Below, piece after piece: positions 1 to 6,399 of a stretch of DNA of 8,736 nt. This DNA comes from Proteobacteria bacterium UBA6492 (GTDB taxonomy: Bacteria > Pseudomonadota > Gammaproteobacteria > UBA6429 > Thiohalophilaceae). The DNA lies in assembly GCA_002436485.1 (NCBI GenBank), contig DJMK01000117.1, positions 4,747 to 13,482 on the forward strand, read 5' to 3'. The position numbers and the translations under genes are program-made. Position 1 is the first letter of the stretch. Each line of letters starts with the position of its first letter. Below the pieces are notes generated by a model, which saw nothing but the letters and a program-made list of their open reading frames with translations, did no database searches and had not been told where the DNA came from.

Positions 1-986
1 ATACCTGCTTCAGCAACCTTGTTCATATCCTCGGTGCGAATCTGCACTTCGATAGGTACACCATATGGACTGAACAAAACCGTGTGTAACGACTGGTAAC
101 CATTTACCTTGGGTATCGCGATGTAATCCTTGAATTTGCCCGGTACCGGTTTATACAAATTATGTACCGCCCCCAGTATGCGATAACACATGTCAACACT
201 TTCGACGACAATACGAAAGGCATAGACATCCATGACTTCGTTAAACGGTAAATGCTTCTCGCGCATTTTTTTATAGATGCCCCACAGGTGTTTTTCCCGG
301 CCAAGTACCTGGCCTTGCAAATTTTCCTGTCTAAGACGTTGCTTGAGCGAGTTTTCTATCTTGCCAACGATTTCTTTTCGATTACCGCGCAGTTTATGTA
401 TTCGATCTTTCAGTACGCGATAACGTAACGGGTAGAGTGCGGCAAAACCCAGTTCTTCCAGTTCAAGTCGCATCCTGTTCATACCAAGACGATTGGCAAT
501 CGGTGCATAGATATCGAGGGTTTCGCGTGCAATACGTCTTCGCTTGTCCGGTCGCATGACCCCGAGGGTGCGCATGTTGTGCAAGCGATCGGCCAGTTTC
601 ACCATGATCACGCGAATATCACGCGTCATGGCCATGATCATTTTGCGAAAGTTTTCTGCCTGCGCCTCAACGTGAGATTCAAACGTGATGTTTGTCAGCT
701 TGCTGACGCCGTCTACCAGCTCGGCAATCTCTTCACCGAAAAGATTGACCAGTTGTTCCTTGGCAGTGGGGGTGTCTTCGATGACATCATGTAGCAGGGC
801 CGCGATCAGACTTTTGTGGTCCATACGCATTTCCGCAAGAATGCGTGCGACTGCGACCGGATGATATATATAAGGTTCGCCGGACAGGCGGGACTGACCA
901 TCATGGGCCTCGGCCCCAAACAAATAAGCCCGATAAACCTCAGCGATTTGATCGGGCTCGAGGTATTCTTCCAGCAGTTCGCACAA
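1..986 (-). CDS. spoT: SpoT, bifunctional (p)ppGpp hydrolase/synthetase, partial (C-terminal part lies beyond the left edge)
   Basis: SpoT hydrolyses, and usually weakly synthesises, the alarmone (p)ppGpp in the cytoplasm. The visible part begins with the HD hydrolase domain. Counting from the TTG at 984-986, the catalytic HD pair is residues 66-67, in the string LLHDVIED. The RelA/SpoT synthetase domain follows, with a KFKD motif (the basic RxKD-type signature of bifunctional enzymes rather than the EXDD of RelA), then GYQSLH and EVQIRTEDM. The frame stays open to base 1, so the TGS and ACT regions are outside the window. The gene follows rpoZ in the same frame after the TAG at 1053-1055. 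The start is uncertain: no ATG or GTG occurs between that stop and the HD domain. TTG 984-986 gives a family-like length but lacks a Shine-Dalgarno sequence. ATT 1047-1049 lies 8 nt after an AGGAG and would add 21 residues. The identity is secure; the start is not. Confidence 0.95.
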   Translation of the reverse strand, partial: MCELLEEYLEPDQIAEVYRAYLFGAEAHDGQSRLSGEPYIYHPVAVARILAEMRMDHKSLIAALLHDVIEDTPTAKEQLVNLFGEEIAELVDGVSKLTNITFESHVEAQAENFRKMIMAMTRDIRVIMVKLADRLHNMRTLGVMRPDKRRRIARETLDIYAPIANRLGMNRMRLELEELGFAALYPLRYRVLKDRIHKLRGNRKEIVGKIENSLKQRLRQENLQGQVLGREKHLWGIYKKMREKHLPFNEVMDVYAFRIVVESVDMCYRILGAVHNLYKPVPGKFKDYIAIPKVNGYQSLHTVLFSPYGVPIEVQIRTEDMNKVAEAG

Positions 987-1052
987 ATGACTGATGCGAA
1001 AGGCGGCAGAGTCCTCCTGACTAAGCAGGTCTTTGACTACCCTGGCAATGGC

Positions 1053-1427
1053 CTAGGCTCCTGTATTTTCCTCACCGGCATCAGCACTGGACGCCGCTTC
1101 ACCTGGCTGCTCTTCGGCCGCTGTCTCAGCAGCCTGTGGTTGTGCAGCCACCTCAATACCGGGAACCGACTCCATGTCTTCCTGGGAGATTTCGACACCG
1201 CCTTCGACTTCTTCTTCCGGAGCAGCCTCGGATTCATCGAGGATGTCTTTGCTGACCAGGCCATCGGCTATCTCGCGCAACGCCAGTACCGTTGGTTTGT
1301 CGTTTTCCCAATCGAGCATTGCTTCCTGGCCATAAGCGAGCTGACGGGCACGCTTGGTTGCCAGCAAAACCAGTTCAAATCGGTTGTCTACATGGTCAAG
1401 ACAGTCTTCTACCGTTACACGGGCCAT
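1053..1427 (-). CDS. rpoZ: RNA polymerase omega subunit with a long acidic C-terminal tail
   Basis: Omega binds the beta-prime subunit, assists RNA polymerase assembly, and in proteobacteria forms part of a ppGpp-binding site. The 124-residue product begins MARVTVEDCL and has the omega core: NRFELVLLATKRARQLAYG at about residues 15-33, then NDKPTVLALREIADG at about 42-56. An AGGAG ends 6 nt before the ATG, which supports this start. E. coli omega has 91 residues. The extra length here is a tail from residue 61 onward with 20 Asp/Glu and no Lys or Arg in 64 residues, rich in Ala, Glu, Gln and Gly and probably disordered. It sits directly upstream of spoT, the usual gamma-proteobacterial arrangement, so omega and the ppGpp enzyme are likely co-transcribed. 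Confidence 0.96.
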   Translation of the reverse strand: MARVTVEDCLDHVDNRFELVLLATKRARQLAYGQEAMLDWENDKPTVLALREIADGLVSKDILDESEAAPEEEVEGGVEISQEDMESVPGIEVAAQPQAAETAAEEQPGEAASSADAGEENTGA

Positions 1428-1492
1428 TGAGTACTCCTAAGAAATAAGCTGTATCAGAATAAATTTCGGCCATGCCGAGCCGAGAACGCGTG

Positions 1493-1498
1493 ATTATA
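1493..1498 (-). promoter_or_regulatory. rpoZ: Candidate -10 box of an rpoZ-spoT promoter
   Basis: The minus strand reads a perfect TATAAT here, 65 nt upstream of the rpoZ start and just past the gmk stop at 1514. The -35 position, about 17 bp further upstream, falls inside the last codons of gmk and reads roughly TGGCGT, a poor match to TTGACA. The leader also holds a small perfect hairpin, TCGGC-N3-GCCGA, at 1466-1478. It lacks a T-run and so does not look like a terminator. An internal promoter would let rpoZ-spoT be expressed apart from yicC-gmk. This call rests on sequence inspection only. Confidence 0.45.
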
Positions 1499-1513
1499 CT
1501 GCCTGAAGTTTGA

Positions 1514-2134
1514 TCACGCCAGAAGTTCAGTCAACAGGCCCTGCAGCGCCAGCTGCTGCCGCGAGGCGACCAGCCGCCGGCTGTTCACGATGGACTTCAG
1601 CTCTGCCAGCGCAGTCTCGAAGTCATCATTGACCACCATGTAGTCGTATTCAGCATAGTGCTCCATCTCACTCACGGCATCGCGCATACGGCGCGCAATG
1701 ATGTCGTCACTGTCCTGGCCACGTCCCTTGAGCCGATTTTCCAGCTCGGCCCGCGAGGGTGGCAGAATGAACACGCTGACATTGTCTGGCATTCGCTGCC
1801 TGACCTGCCGGGCACCTTGCCAATCGATCTCCAGAATGACATCAAAGCCGTTAGCCAGTTGCTCCTCGATCGCCTGCTGCGAGGTACCGTAATAATTGTC
1901 AAACACCCTGGCATGTTCCAAAAACACGTCATCCGCTACCATATTTTCAAAGGTCGCCACATCGATGAAATGATAATGCACACCATTTTCTTCACCAGGC
2001 CGCATGGCACGTGTCGTGTGCGATACGGAGACCATCAGGCGGTCGGTTGATTTAACCAGTTCTGTGACCAGGCTGGTTTTACCTGCACCGGATGGTGCAG
2101 AAAAAATGTAGAGAGTACCTTTTACGTTTTGCAT
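1514..2134 (-). CDS. gmk: Guanylate kinase
   Basis: Guanylate kinase phosphorylates GMP (and dGMP) to GDP using ATP in the cytoplasm, supplying GTP and the precursor of ppGpp. The 206-residue product matches the usual length of about 207. The P-loop APSGAGKTS lies at residues 13-21. The GMP-binding stretch SVSHTTRAMRPGEENGVHYHF is at about 36-56, followed by YYGTS, EIDWQGA, the lid segment LPPSRAELENRLKGRG, and ARRM. It starts 12 nt after the yicC stop without a strong Shine-Dalgarno sequence, so translation is probably coupled to yicC. The start at MQNVKGTLYIFSAPSG fits the family, where the P-loop follows about ten N-terminal residues. Confidence 0.97.
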   Translation of the reverse strand: MQNVKGTLYIFSAPSGAGKTSLVTELVKSTDRLMVSVSHTTRAMRPGEENGVHYHFIDVATFENMVADDVFLEHARVFDNYYGTSQQAIEEQLANGFDVILEIDWQGARQVRQRMPDNVSVFILPPSRAELENRLKGRGQDSDDIIARRMRDAVSEMEHYAEYDYMVVNDDFETALAELKSIVNSRRLVASRQQLALQGLLTELLA

Positions 2135-2146
2135 ATCTGGGTTGTG

Positions 2147-3013
2147 TTACTCGATGTTCTGTACCTGTTCACGCATCTGCTCGATCAGTACTTTTAAATC
2201 CACGGAGGCAGATCCGGTGCGCGCATCCGTTGACTTGGAACCGAGCGTATTTGCCTCGCGGTTAAGTTCCTGCATAAGAAAATCAAGCCGCCGGCCTACG
2301 GGTTTTTTCTGCTGCAGAACGCGTTTTACCTCGGCAACGTGCGTTTCCAGTCGATCGAGTTCTTCTTCCACGTCAATCTTCTGTGCCATGAAAACCATTT
2401 CCTGCTCGAGTCGCGTATCGTCCACGCTAGTCTTGATTTCCTCGAGCCGTGCAAGCAATTTATCACGCCATGCCTGTTTCATTTCAGGAACCAGCTCGCG
2501 CATATCGACCACGATTTTCAAGATACTGTCACAACGTTGCTCGATCATTTCGCGTAACTTGGCACCTTCACGTTCACGCGACGTGATCATTTCATCCAAC
2601 GCCTTTTCCAGTAGTTGCATTGTGGTTTCATGCAACACTTCCGGTTCGACTTCCGGCATTTGTAACACGCCTGGCCAACGCAATACCTCGAGCGGCCCAA
2701 CGGAACGTTGATCAGGGAACACCTGTCTTAAGTCTTCTATCGCGCTGGCAAGTTGTGCAACCAGCGAGATATCCAGTTTCATTTCATCGTTGACCATCTG
2801 TGACGGCTGGTAGCGCACCTGGCAATCGACCTTGCCACGGCTCAAACGTTTCTGGATGTGTTCGCGCAGCCTTGTTTCCAGTGCACGCAATTCTTCGGGC
2901 AGACGAAAGTTCTGATCCAGGTAACGATGGTTCACCGAGCGCAATTCCAGGGTCAAGATACCCCAGGCCTCGCTGGTCTCCTGCCTGGCAAATGCGGTCA
3001 TACTGGCGGTCAT
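2147..3013 (-). CDS. yicC: YicC-family endoribonuclease / stress-induced protein
   Basis: The 288-residue product matches the YicC family in length and end to end. E. coli YicC has been characterised as an oligomeric endoribonuclease acting on small RNAs. The N-terminus MTASMTAFARQE parallels the E. coli protein. It is followed by RSVNHRYLD at residues 25-33 and RLSRGKVDC at 56-64 (YicC_N domain). The conserved C-terminal signature (DUF1732), GRRLDFLMQELNREANT, is at residues 240-256. A charged, probably helical middle region links them. An AGGA 8 nt before the ATG supports the start. It is the first gene of the leftward operon, ahead of gmk, and faces the kinase operon across a divergent promoter region. 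The RNase activity here is inferred from family membership. Confidence 0.95.
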   Translation of the reverse strand: MTASMTAFARQETSEAWGILTLELRSVNHRYLDQNFRLPEELRALETRLREHIQKRLSRGKVDCQVRYQPSQMVNDEMKLDISLVAQLASAIEDLRQVFPDQRSVGPLEVLRWPGVLQMPEVEPEVLHETTMQLLEKALDEMITSREREGAKLREMIEQRCDSILKIVVDMRELVPEMKQAWRDKLLARLEEIKTSVDDTRLEQEMVFMAQKIDVEEELDRLETHVAEVKRVLQQKKPVGRRLDFLMQELNREANTLGSKSTDARTGSASVDLKVLIEQMREQVQNIE

Positions 3014-3088
3014 GGTGATTTTCCTGTTTTGCTTGTCTTCAGGCCTGCTTCGGAATGGCTATAAATTTTCCAACACGCTGGCCGATAC

Positions 3089-3094
3089 ATTATA
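3089..3094 (-). promoter_or_regulatory. yicC: Candidate -10 box for the yicC-gmk operon
   Basis: The minus strand reads a perfect TATAAT, 75 nt upstream of the yicC ATG. The -35 position at about 3111-3117 reads CTATGA or TATGAA depending on spacing, a weak match. The stretch between the two boxes is filled by the palindrome at 3097-3109, and the -35 position falls in the neighbouring palindrome. A bound regulator there would be well placed to block or assist RNA polymerase. Confidence 0.5.
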
Positions 3095-3096
3095 AA

Positions 3097-3121
3097 AGGT
3101 ATGATACCTGTTCATAGAACA
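3097..3121. repeat. Two abutting 13-bp palindromes, candidate operators
   Basis: AGGTAT-G-ATACCT occupies 3097-3109 and TGTTC-ATA-GAACA occupies 3109-3121. Both are perfect inverted repeats, sharing the base at 3109. They lie between the yicC -10 box and its -35 position, and over the weak -35 position of the rightward promoter. This is where a repressor or activator controlling both operons would be expected to bind. I do not recognise either half-site as belonging to a known regulator, so the function is inferred from symmetry and position only. Confidence 0.4.
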
Positions 3122-3127
3122 AAATGT

Positions 3128-3136
3128 TGTGATAAT
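3128..3136 (+). promoter_or_regulatory. Candidate extended -10 promoter for the kinase operon
   Basis: TG-T-GATAAT is a good extended -10 element (five of six bases of TATAAT plus the TG motif), 75 bp before the kinase ATG. A weak -35, TGTTCA at 3109-3114, sits 16 bp upstream, inside the second palindrome. Extended -10 promoters tolerate poor -35 boxes, which fits. Transcription would start near 3143 and leave a leader of about 70 nt. Confidence 0.45.
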
Positions 3137-3211
3137 CTCCCCGCATGCCAGGGAGCCAAGTATATTCAGGCCTGATAGAGAGTTACAGCGATAGCACATA
3201 CAAAGCAAAAA

Positions 3212-4120
3212 ATGGACGCACCGAATAACGCATTACCACCGGGTACCCAGCTGGATGAATTTACTATCGAGCACATTCTCGGTGGTGGTGGTTTCAGTAT
3301 TGTGTACCTGGCAATCTCCAACAAGGACAACCGACCGGTTGTCATCAAGGAATACATGCCCAGCTCACTGGCGACCCGCAATGAGGATTTATCTGTCATA
3401 CCGCTGGCCGAAAAACATGCCGATCGCTTTGCGCACGGTCGACGACTGTTTTTCCAGGAAGCCAATACACTCACCACGCTCAAGCATCCGAACATCGTCA
3501 ACGTCGTCAATTTCTTTCATGCCAACCATACCGTGTATATGGTCATGGAATACGAGGAAGGGGTAAACCTGCAGACTTATATCAAGAAACACAAAGGCCA
3601 TCTTAGTGAACCCTTTATCAAGGCAGTGTTCCTGCCCCTGCTCGATGGCCTGCAAATGATTCACAGCAAGGGTCTGTTACATCTCGACATCAAGCCGAGC
3701 AATATTCATTTACGTACCGGTGCCAACCCCCTGTTACTCGACTTCGGTGCCGTACACGAAATGATGCAAACACGCCAGTTTCAACCCAACCAGGTGATCA
3801 CGCCGGGATTCTCACCTATTGAACAGCTCGACCCGGGTGGTTATGTCGGACCGTGGACAGATATCTATGCCATTGGTGCGACCATGCGCGCCTGCATCGA
3901 AGGTGTCTCGCCCCCACACGCACCGGCACGACGCGAAAGAGACACCATGAAGCCTGCGGCCAGTCAGTTTAAAAAACAATATTCCAACTACCTGCTGGAA
4001 GCCGTCGACTGGGCGATGGAGGTGGATCCGTTATTACGGCCGCAATCTGTCGACAAACTGGTTGAAGCCATTAACGGCAATCCACCTAAGAAACAAAAGA
4101 AATCCTTGTTTAATTTCTAA
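3212..4120 (+). CDS. Soluble Hanks-type serine/threonine protein kinase, non-RD
   Basis: This 302-residue protein is essentially a lone kinase domain that should phosphorylate Ser/Thr on cytoplasmic proteins with ATP. The glycine loop GGGGFSIVY is at residues 24-32 and the ATP-binding lysine is K46 in VVIKEY. The alpha-C glutamate is probably E83. The catalytic loop HLDIKPSN is at 157-164, with D159, K161 and N164. DFG is at 177-179, and TPGFSPIEQ marks the activation and P+1 segment. The arginine usually preceding the catalytic aspartate is Leu158, making this a non-RD kinase. I see no membrane helix, PASTA or other sensor domain. The C-terminus is a short basic tail (PPKKQKK, about residues 292-298). 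It is the first gene of the rightward operon, and the PP2C gene follows after 3 nt, so that phosphatase is its likely partner. The start lacks a clear Shine-Dalgarno sequence, but the N-terminus LPPGTQLDEF is typical of bacterial kinases. Substrates are unknown. Confidence 0.93.
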   Translation: MDAPNNALPPGTQLDEFTIEHILGGGGFSIVYLAISNKDNRPVVIKEYMPSSLATRNEDLSVIPLAEKHADRFAHGRRLFFQEANTLTTLKHPNIVNVVNFFHANHTVYMVMEYEEGVNLQTYIKKHKGHLSEPFIKAVFLPLLDGLQMIHSKGLLHLDIKPSNIHLRTGANPLLLDFGAVHEMMQTRQFQPNQVITPGFSPIEQLDPGGYVGPWTDIYAIGATMRACIEGVSPPHAPARRERDTMKPAASQFKKQYSNYLLEAVDWAMEVDPLLRPQSVDKLVEAINGNPPKKQKKSLFNF

Positions 4121-4123
4121 ATC

Positions 4124-4996
4124 ATGCAATACGTCATTGGGCAGTCCTCACGTTTGGGAAACCGGGCCAATAACCAGGACCGGGTGGCCGCACTTGAGCG
4201 TGATAATACCGTGCTGTTAATCCTGGGTGACGGACTGGGTGGTAAACAGGGTGGCGAGATCGCTTCGCAAACATTGATTGACACTGTTGCCGAAGAGTTT
4301 CGCAATGCGCAACTGCCAATAAAAAATCCACAAAAATTTATGACAAACAGTCTGCACCGTGCCCATTTTGCAGTAATAGAAGCCGGCAATCGTCATGAAC
4401 CACCATTGACCCCGGGGACTACCGCCGTGCTTTGCCTGATACAGAATGGCAACGCCTGGTGGTCACATGTCGGTGATAGCCGGCTTTACCTGTTTCGTGG
4501 TGGCGTGCCGATTTATCGTACCAAGGATCACTCGTTTGTAGAAAAACTGTATCAACGTGGTCATATCACCAATGACAAACGCAATTCACATCCGTTACGT
4601 AATTACATGACACGCTGTATTGGGTTGTCAGACAATGTACCAGAAGTTACCGTCAGTAATGAAATCAGGCTGCATAAAGGTGATGTCATCTTGTTATGCT
4701 CTGATGGCCTGTGGGAACCAATCGATGACATGCAGATGGGCATGAAAATCATGGAAGGTGACCGACTCAGCGACGCGCTTGCCAAGCTCACCCAGCAGGC
4801 TGAAGAAACCAGCTATCCAAGCAGCGATAACATCAGCGCCGTTGCTGCTCAGATCATGTCACTGCAGCTGGTAGGACGTGCCATCAATGAAGATATTGAT
4901 TCGCAAGTAGCCAAAGCTAACAGCAACGATCCATTGAAAAATGCGATTGATGTTATCGAATCGACCTTCAAGTTATACAAGGATGAAATGAAGTAG
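4124..4996 (+). CDS. PP2C-family serine/threonine phosphatase
   Basis: The 290-residue product is a metal-dependent PPM/PP2C phosphatase expected to remove phosphate from Ser/Thr, most likely countering the kinase upstream. Metal-site and core motifs are intact: NQDR at residues 17-20, DGLGG at 36-40 (usually DGMGG), GTTAV at 98-102, HVGDSRLY at 115-122, TKDHS at 133-137, CSDGLWE at 192-198, and SSDNIS at 233-238 with D235 and N236. About 45 residues follow the catalytic core, charged and without a recognised domain. There is no membrane segment. The ATG comes 3 nt after the kinase stop with no Shine-Dalgarno sequence, pointing to translation coupled to the kinase. Pairing with a kinase resembles PppA/PpkA of type VI secretion loci, but no secretion genes are in view. 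Confidence 0.93.
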   Translation: MQYVIGQSSRLGNRANNQDRVAALERDNTVLLILGDGLGGKQGGEIASQTLIDTVAEEFRNAQLPIKNPQKFMTNSLHRAHFAVIEAGNRHEPPLTPGTTAVLCLIQNGNAWWSHVGDSRLYLFRGGVPIYRTKDHSFVEKLYQRGHITNDKRNSHPLRNYMTRCIGLSDNVPEVTVSNEIRLHKGDVILLCSDGLWEPIDDMQMGMKIMEGDRLSDALAKLTQQAEETSYPSSDNISAVAAQIMSLQLVGRAINEDIDSQVAKANSNDPLKNAIDVIESTFKLYKDEMK

Positions 4997-5003
4997 TCCT
5001 GTA

Positions 5004-5023
5004 ACTGGCACTTTACTGCCAGT
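5004..5023 (+). repeat. Perfect 7-bp hairpin between the phosphatase gene and rph
   Basis: ACTGGCA, a 6-nt loop, then TGCCAGT form a perfect stem-loop in the 77-nt gap before rph. No T-run follows on the plus strand, so it is not a typical intrinsic terminator. It could instead be a transcript-stabilising stem, an attenuator or an operator. I see no convincing sigma-70 promoter after it, so whether rph is read mainly from the kinase promoter is open. Confidence 0.4.
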
Positions 5024-5060
5024 CTCGCTATCCTATCGCGCTTTGAACAATCATGAACCT

Positions 5061-5067
5061 GGAAGGA
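5061..5067 (+). promoter_or_regulatory. rph: Ribosome binding site that decides the rph start
   Basis: GGAAGGA ends 6 nt before the ATG at 5074. An in-frame ATG at 5053 lies upstream of this site and has no Shine-Dalgarno sequence of its own. The downstream ATG also gives the family N-terminus, MRPSGR. Confidence 0.8.
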
Positions 5068-5073
5068 CTCAAG

Positions 5074-5787
5074 ATGAGACCCAGTGGCAGAGCGCCGGAC
5101 CAAATCAGAGAAATTAATATCACCCGTAATTACACCAAACATGCAGAAGGTTCTGTTCTGATCGAGTTTGGTGATACCAAAGTACTGTGCAATGCAACCG
5201 TTGAAGAAAAGGTACCTCACTTTCTTAAAGGTTCAGGCCAGGGCTGGGTAACCGCTGAATACGGTATGCTGCCCCGCTCAACCGGCAGTCGTATGGGACG
5301 GGAAGCGGCCAGGGGAAAACAGGGCGGTCGGACCATGGAGATACAGCGCCTGATTGGCCGTTCGCTGCGCGCGGCTGTCGATCTGAAAATTCTTGGTGAG
5401 CATACTATCACGATTGATTGTGACGTAATCCAGGCAGATGGTGGTACACGCACCGCCTCGATTACCGGTGGTTTTGTTGCACTGGTTGATGCGATCCAAC
5501 ACCTGCTAGAAAAAAACAAAATCCGTCAGAACCCGATCGTTAATAATATCGCTTCAATTTCCGTTGGTGTATTTGACGGGGTACCCATCGCTGATCTTGA
5601 TTATGCAGAAGACTCGAACTGTGAAACAGACATGAACATAGTGATGAACGATGCTGGTGGTTTTATCGAGATTCAAGGGACTGCTGAAGGTAATGCTTTC
5701 TCTGACGAGGAATTACAAACCATGTTGCAGCTTGGCAAAAACGCAATCACACAACTTCTCGAAAAACAAAAAGCAGCATTGCAGTAG
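5074..5787 (+). CDS. rph: Ribonuclease PH
   Basis: RNase PH is a phosphate-dependent 3'-to-5' exoribonuclease that trims tRNA and other RNA 3' ends, working as a hexamer in the cytoplasm. The 237-residue product matches the family length and is highly similar throughout to E. coli Rph: MRPSGR at the start, TRNYTKHAEGSVLIEFGDTKVLC at about 17-39, and GQGWVTAEYGMLPRST at about 55-70. GKQGGRT at 81-87 includes R86, and ADGGTRTASITG at 121-132 includes the phosphate-binding R126. The catalytic-site aspartates are probably D180 and D186 in EDSNCETDMN. The start was chosen from the ribosome binding site at 5061-5067. It is followed after 5 nt by rdgB, a common pairing. Confidence 0.97.
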   Translation: MRPSGRAPDQIREINITRNYTKHAEGSVLIEFGDTKVLCNATVEEKVPHFLKGSGQGWVTAEYGMLPRSTGSRMGREAARGKQGGRTMEIQRLIGRSLRAAVDLKILGEHTITIDCDVIQADGGTRTASITGGFVALVDAIQHLLEKNKIRQNPIVNNIASISVGVFDGVPIADLDYAEDSNCETDMNIVMNDAGGFIEIQGTAEGNAFSDEELQTMLQLGKNAITQLLEKQKAALQ

Positions 5788-5792
5788 ATATA

Positions 5793-6386
5793 ATGAGCAA
5801 GATCGTTCTGGCCAGCAACAACCCGGGCAAGGCACGCGAAATCGGCCAGCTACTGAGCGGCTTGAACATGCAGGTGGTACCGCAGTCTGACTACAATGTC
5901 GTTGAAGCGGAAGAGACCGGTCTGACATTTATTGAGAATGCTATTCTCAAGGCCCGTAACGCAGCCCTGCATACCGGTCTACCGGCGATTGCCGATGACT
6001 CCGGGCTTGAAGTCGATGCGCTTAAGGGCGCACCGGGAATCTATTCAGCACGCTTTGCTGGTGTAAACGCCAGCGACCAGGACAACCTGAATAAATTACT
6101 GGCAGATCTTGCTTCACTATCCAATGTCCCGCGCACGGCACGCTTCCAGTGCCTGATGGTGTACCTGCGACACGCCGATGACCCGACACCACTTATCTGC
6201 CAGGGCACCTGGGAAGGCGAAATCACCACCGAACCACGCGGCGAAAATGGATTTGGCTATGACCCGGTATTTTTTGTGCCGAACGAGGCATGTACCGCCG
6301 CCGAGCTGGACGCCCAGCGCAAGAACAGCCTTAGCCATCGTGGCCAGGCACTGCGCTGTTTACTGGACAAACTACGCCAGTCCTAA
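5793..6386 (+). CDS. rdgB: RdgB/HAM1-family dITP/XTP pyrophosphatase
   Basis: RdgB cleaves the non-canonical purine triphosphates ITP, dITP and XTP to monophosphate and pyrophosphate, keeping hypoxanthine and xanthine out of DNA and RNA. The 197-residue product equals the usual length. It shows SNNPGK at residues 8-13, TFIENAILKAR at about 45-55, ADDSGLEVDAL at about 67-77 (D68 and D69 include the catalytic base), APGIYSARFAG at 80-90, GFGYDPVF at 153-160, and KNSLSHRGQAL at 177-187. It starts 5 nt after the rph stop with no strong Shine-Dalgarno sequence, consistent with translation coupled to rph. Confidence 0.97.
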   Translation: MSKIVLASNNPGKAREIGQLLSGLNMQVVPQSDYNVVEAEETGLTFIENAILKARNAALHTGLPAIADDSGLEVDALKGAPGIYSARFAGVNASDQDNLNKLLADLASLSNVPRTARFQCLMVYLRHADDPTPLICQGTWEGEITTEPRGENGFGYDPVFFVPNEACTAAELDAQRKNSLSHRGQALRCLLDKLRQS

Positions 6387-6399
6387 TTTAATACAGACT

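Larger units (their letters stand above)
3014..3211. promoter_or_regulatory. Divergent intergenic region between yicC and the kinase operon
   Basis: This 198-bp spacer holds the outward-facing promoters for both operons. It contains a minus-strand TATAAT at 3089-3094, a plus-strand extended -10 TGTGATAAT at 3128-3136, two abutting 13-bp palindromes (3097-3121), and two copies of TTCAGGCCTG (3038-3047 and 3165-3174). I see no small open reading frame with a ribosome binding site, and no terminator, which is expected between divergent genes. Confidence 0.75.

Noticed and set aside
816..1430. 204-codon plus-strand open frame opposite rpoZ and spoT
   Set aside because: It is fully antisense to two clear genes, and its translation resembles no protein family. 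It is a by-product of the codon use of the acidic omega tail.
1466..1478. TCGGC-N3-GCCGA hairpin after gmk as a terminator
   Set aside because: The stem is only 5 bp and no clear T-run follows on the minus strand. It lies in the probable rpoZ leader.
2142..2711. 189-codon serine- and arginine-rich plus-strand frame opposite yicC
   Set aside because: Composition is that of a reverse-complement shadow, with no ribosome binding site or recognisable motif.
3281..3292. GGT repeat in the kinase gene as a possible phase-variation tract
   Set aside because: It is a trinucleotide run encoding the glycine loop, so length change would not shift frame, and four units is short.
3212..4996. Kinase and phosphatase as part of a type VI secretion locus
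   Set aside because: No Tss, Hcp, VgrG or ClpV gene is present in the window. The neighbours are RNA and nucleotide housekeeping genes.
5053..5073. Earlier in-frame ATG for rph at 5053
   Set aside because: It has no Shine-Dalgarno sequence, while GGAAGGA sits 6 nt before the ATG at 5074, which also gives the family N-terminus MRPSGR.
6178..6399. Upstream extension of the protease reading frame by 74 codons
   Set aside because: It lies wholly inside rdgB in another frame, and would bury the signal peptide that begins at 6400.
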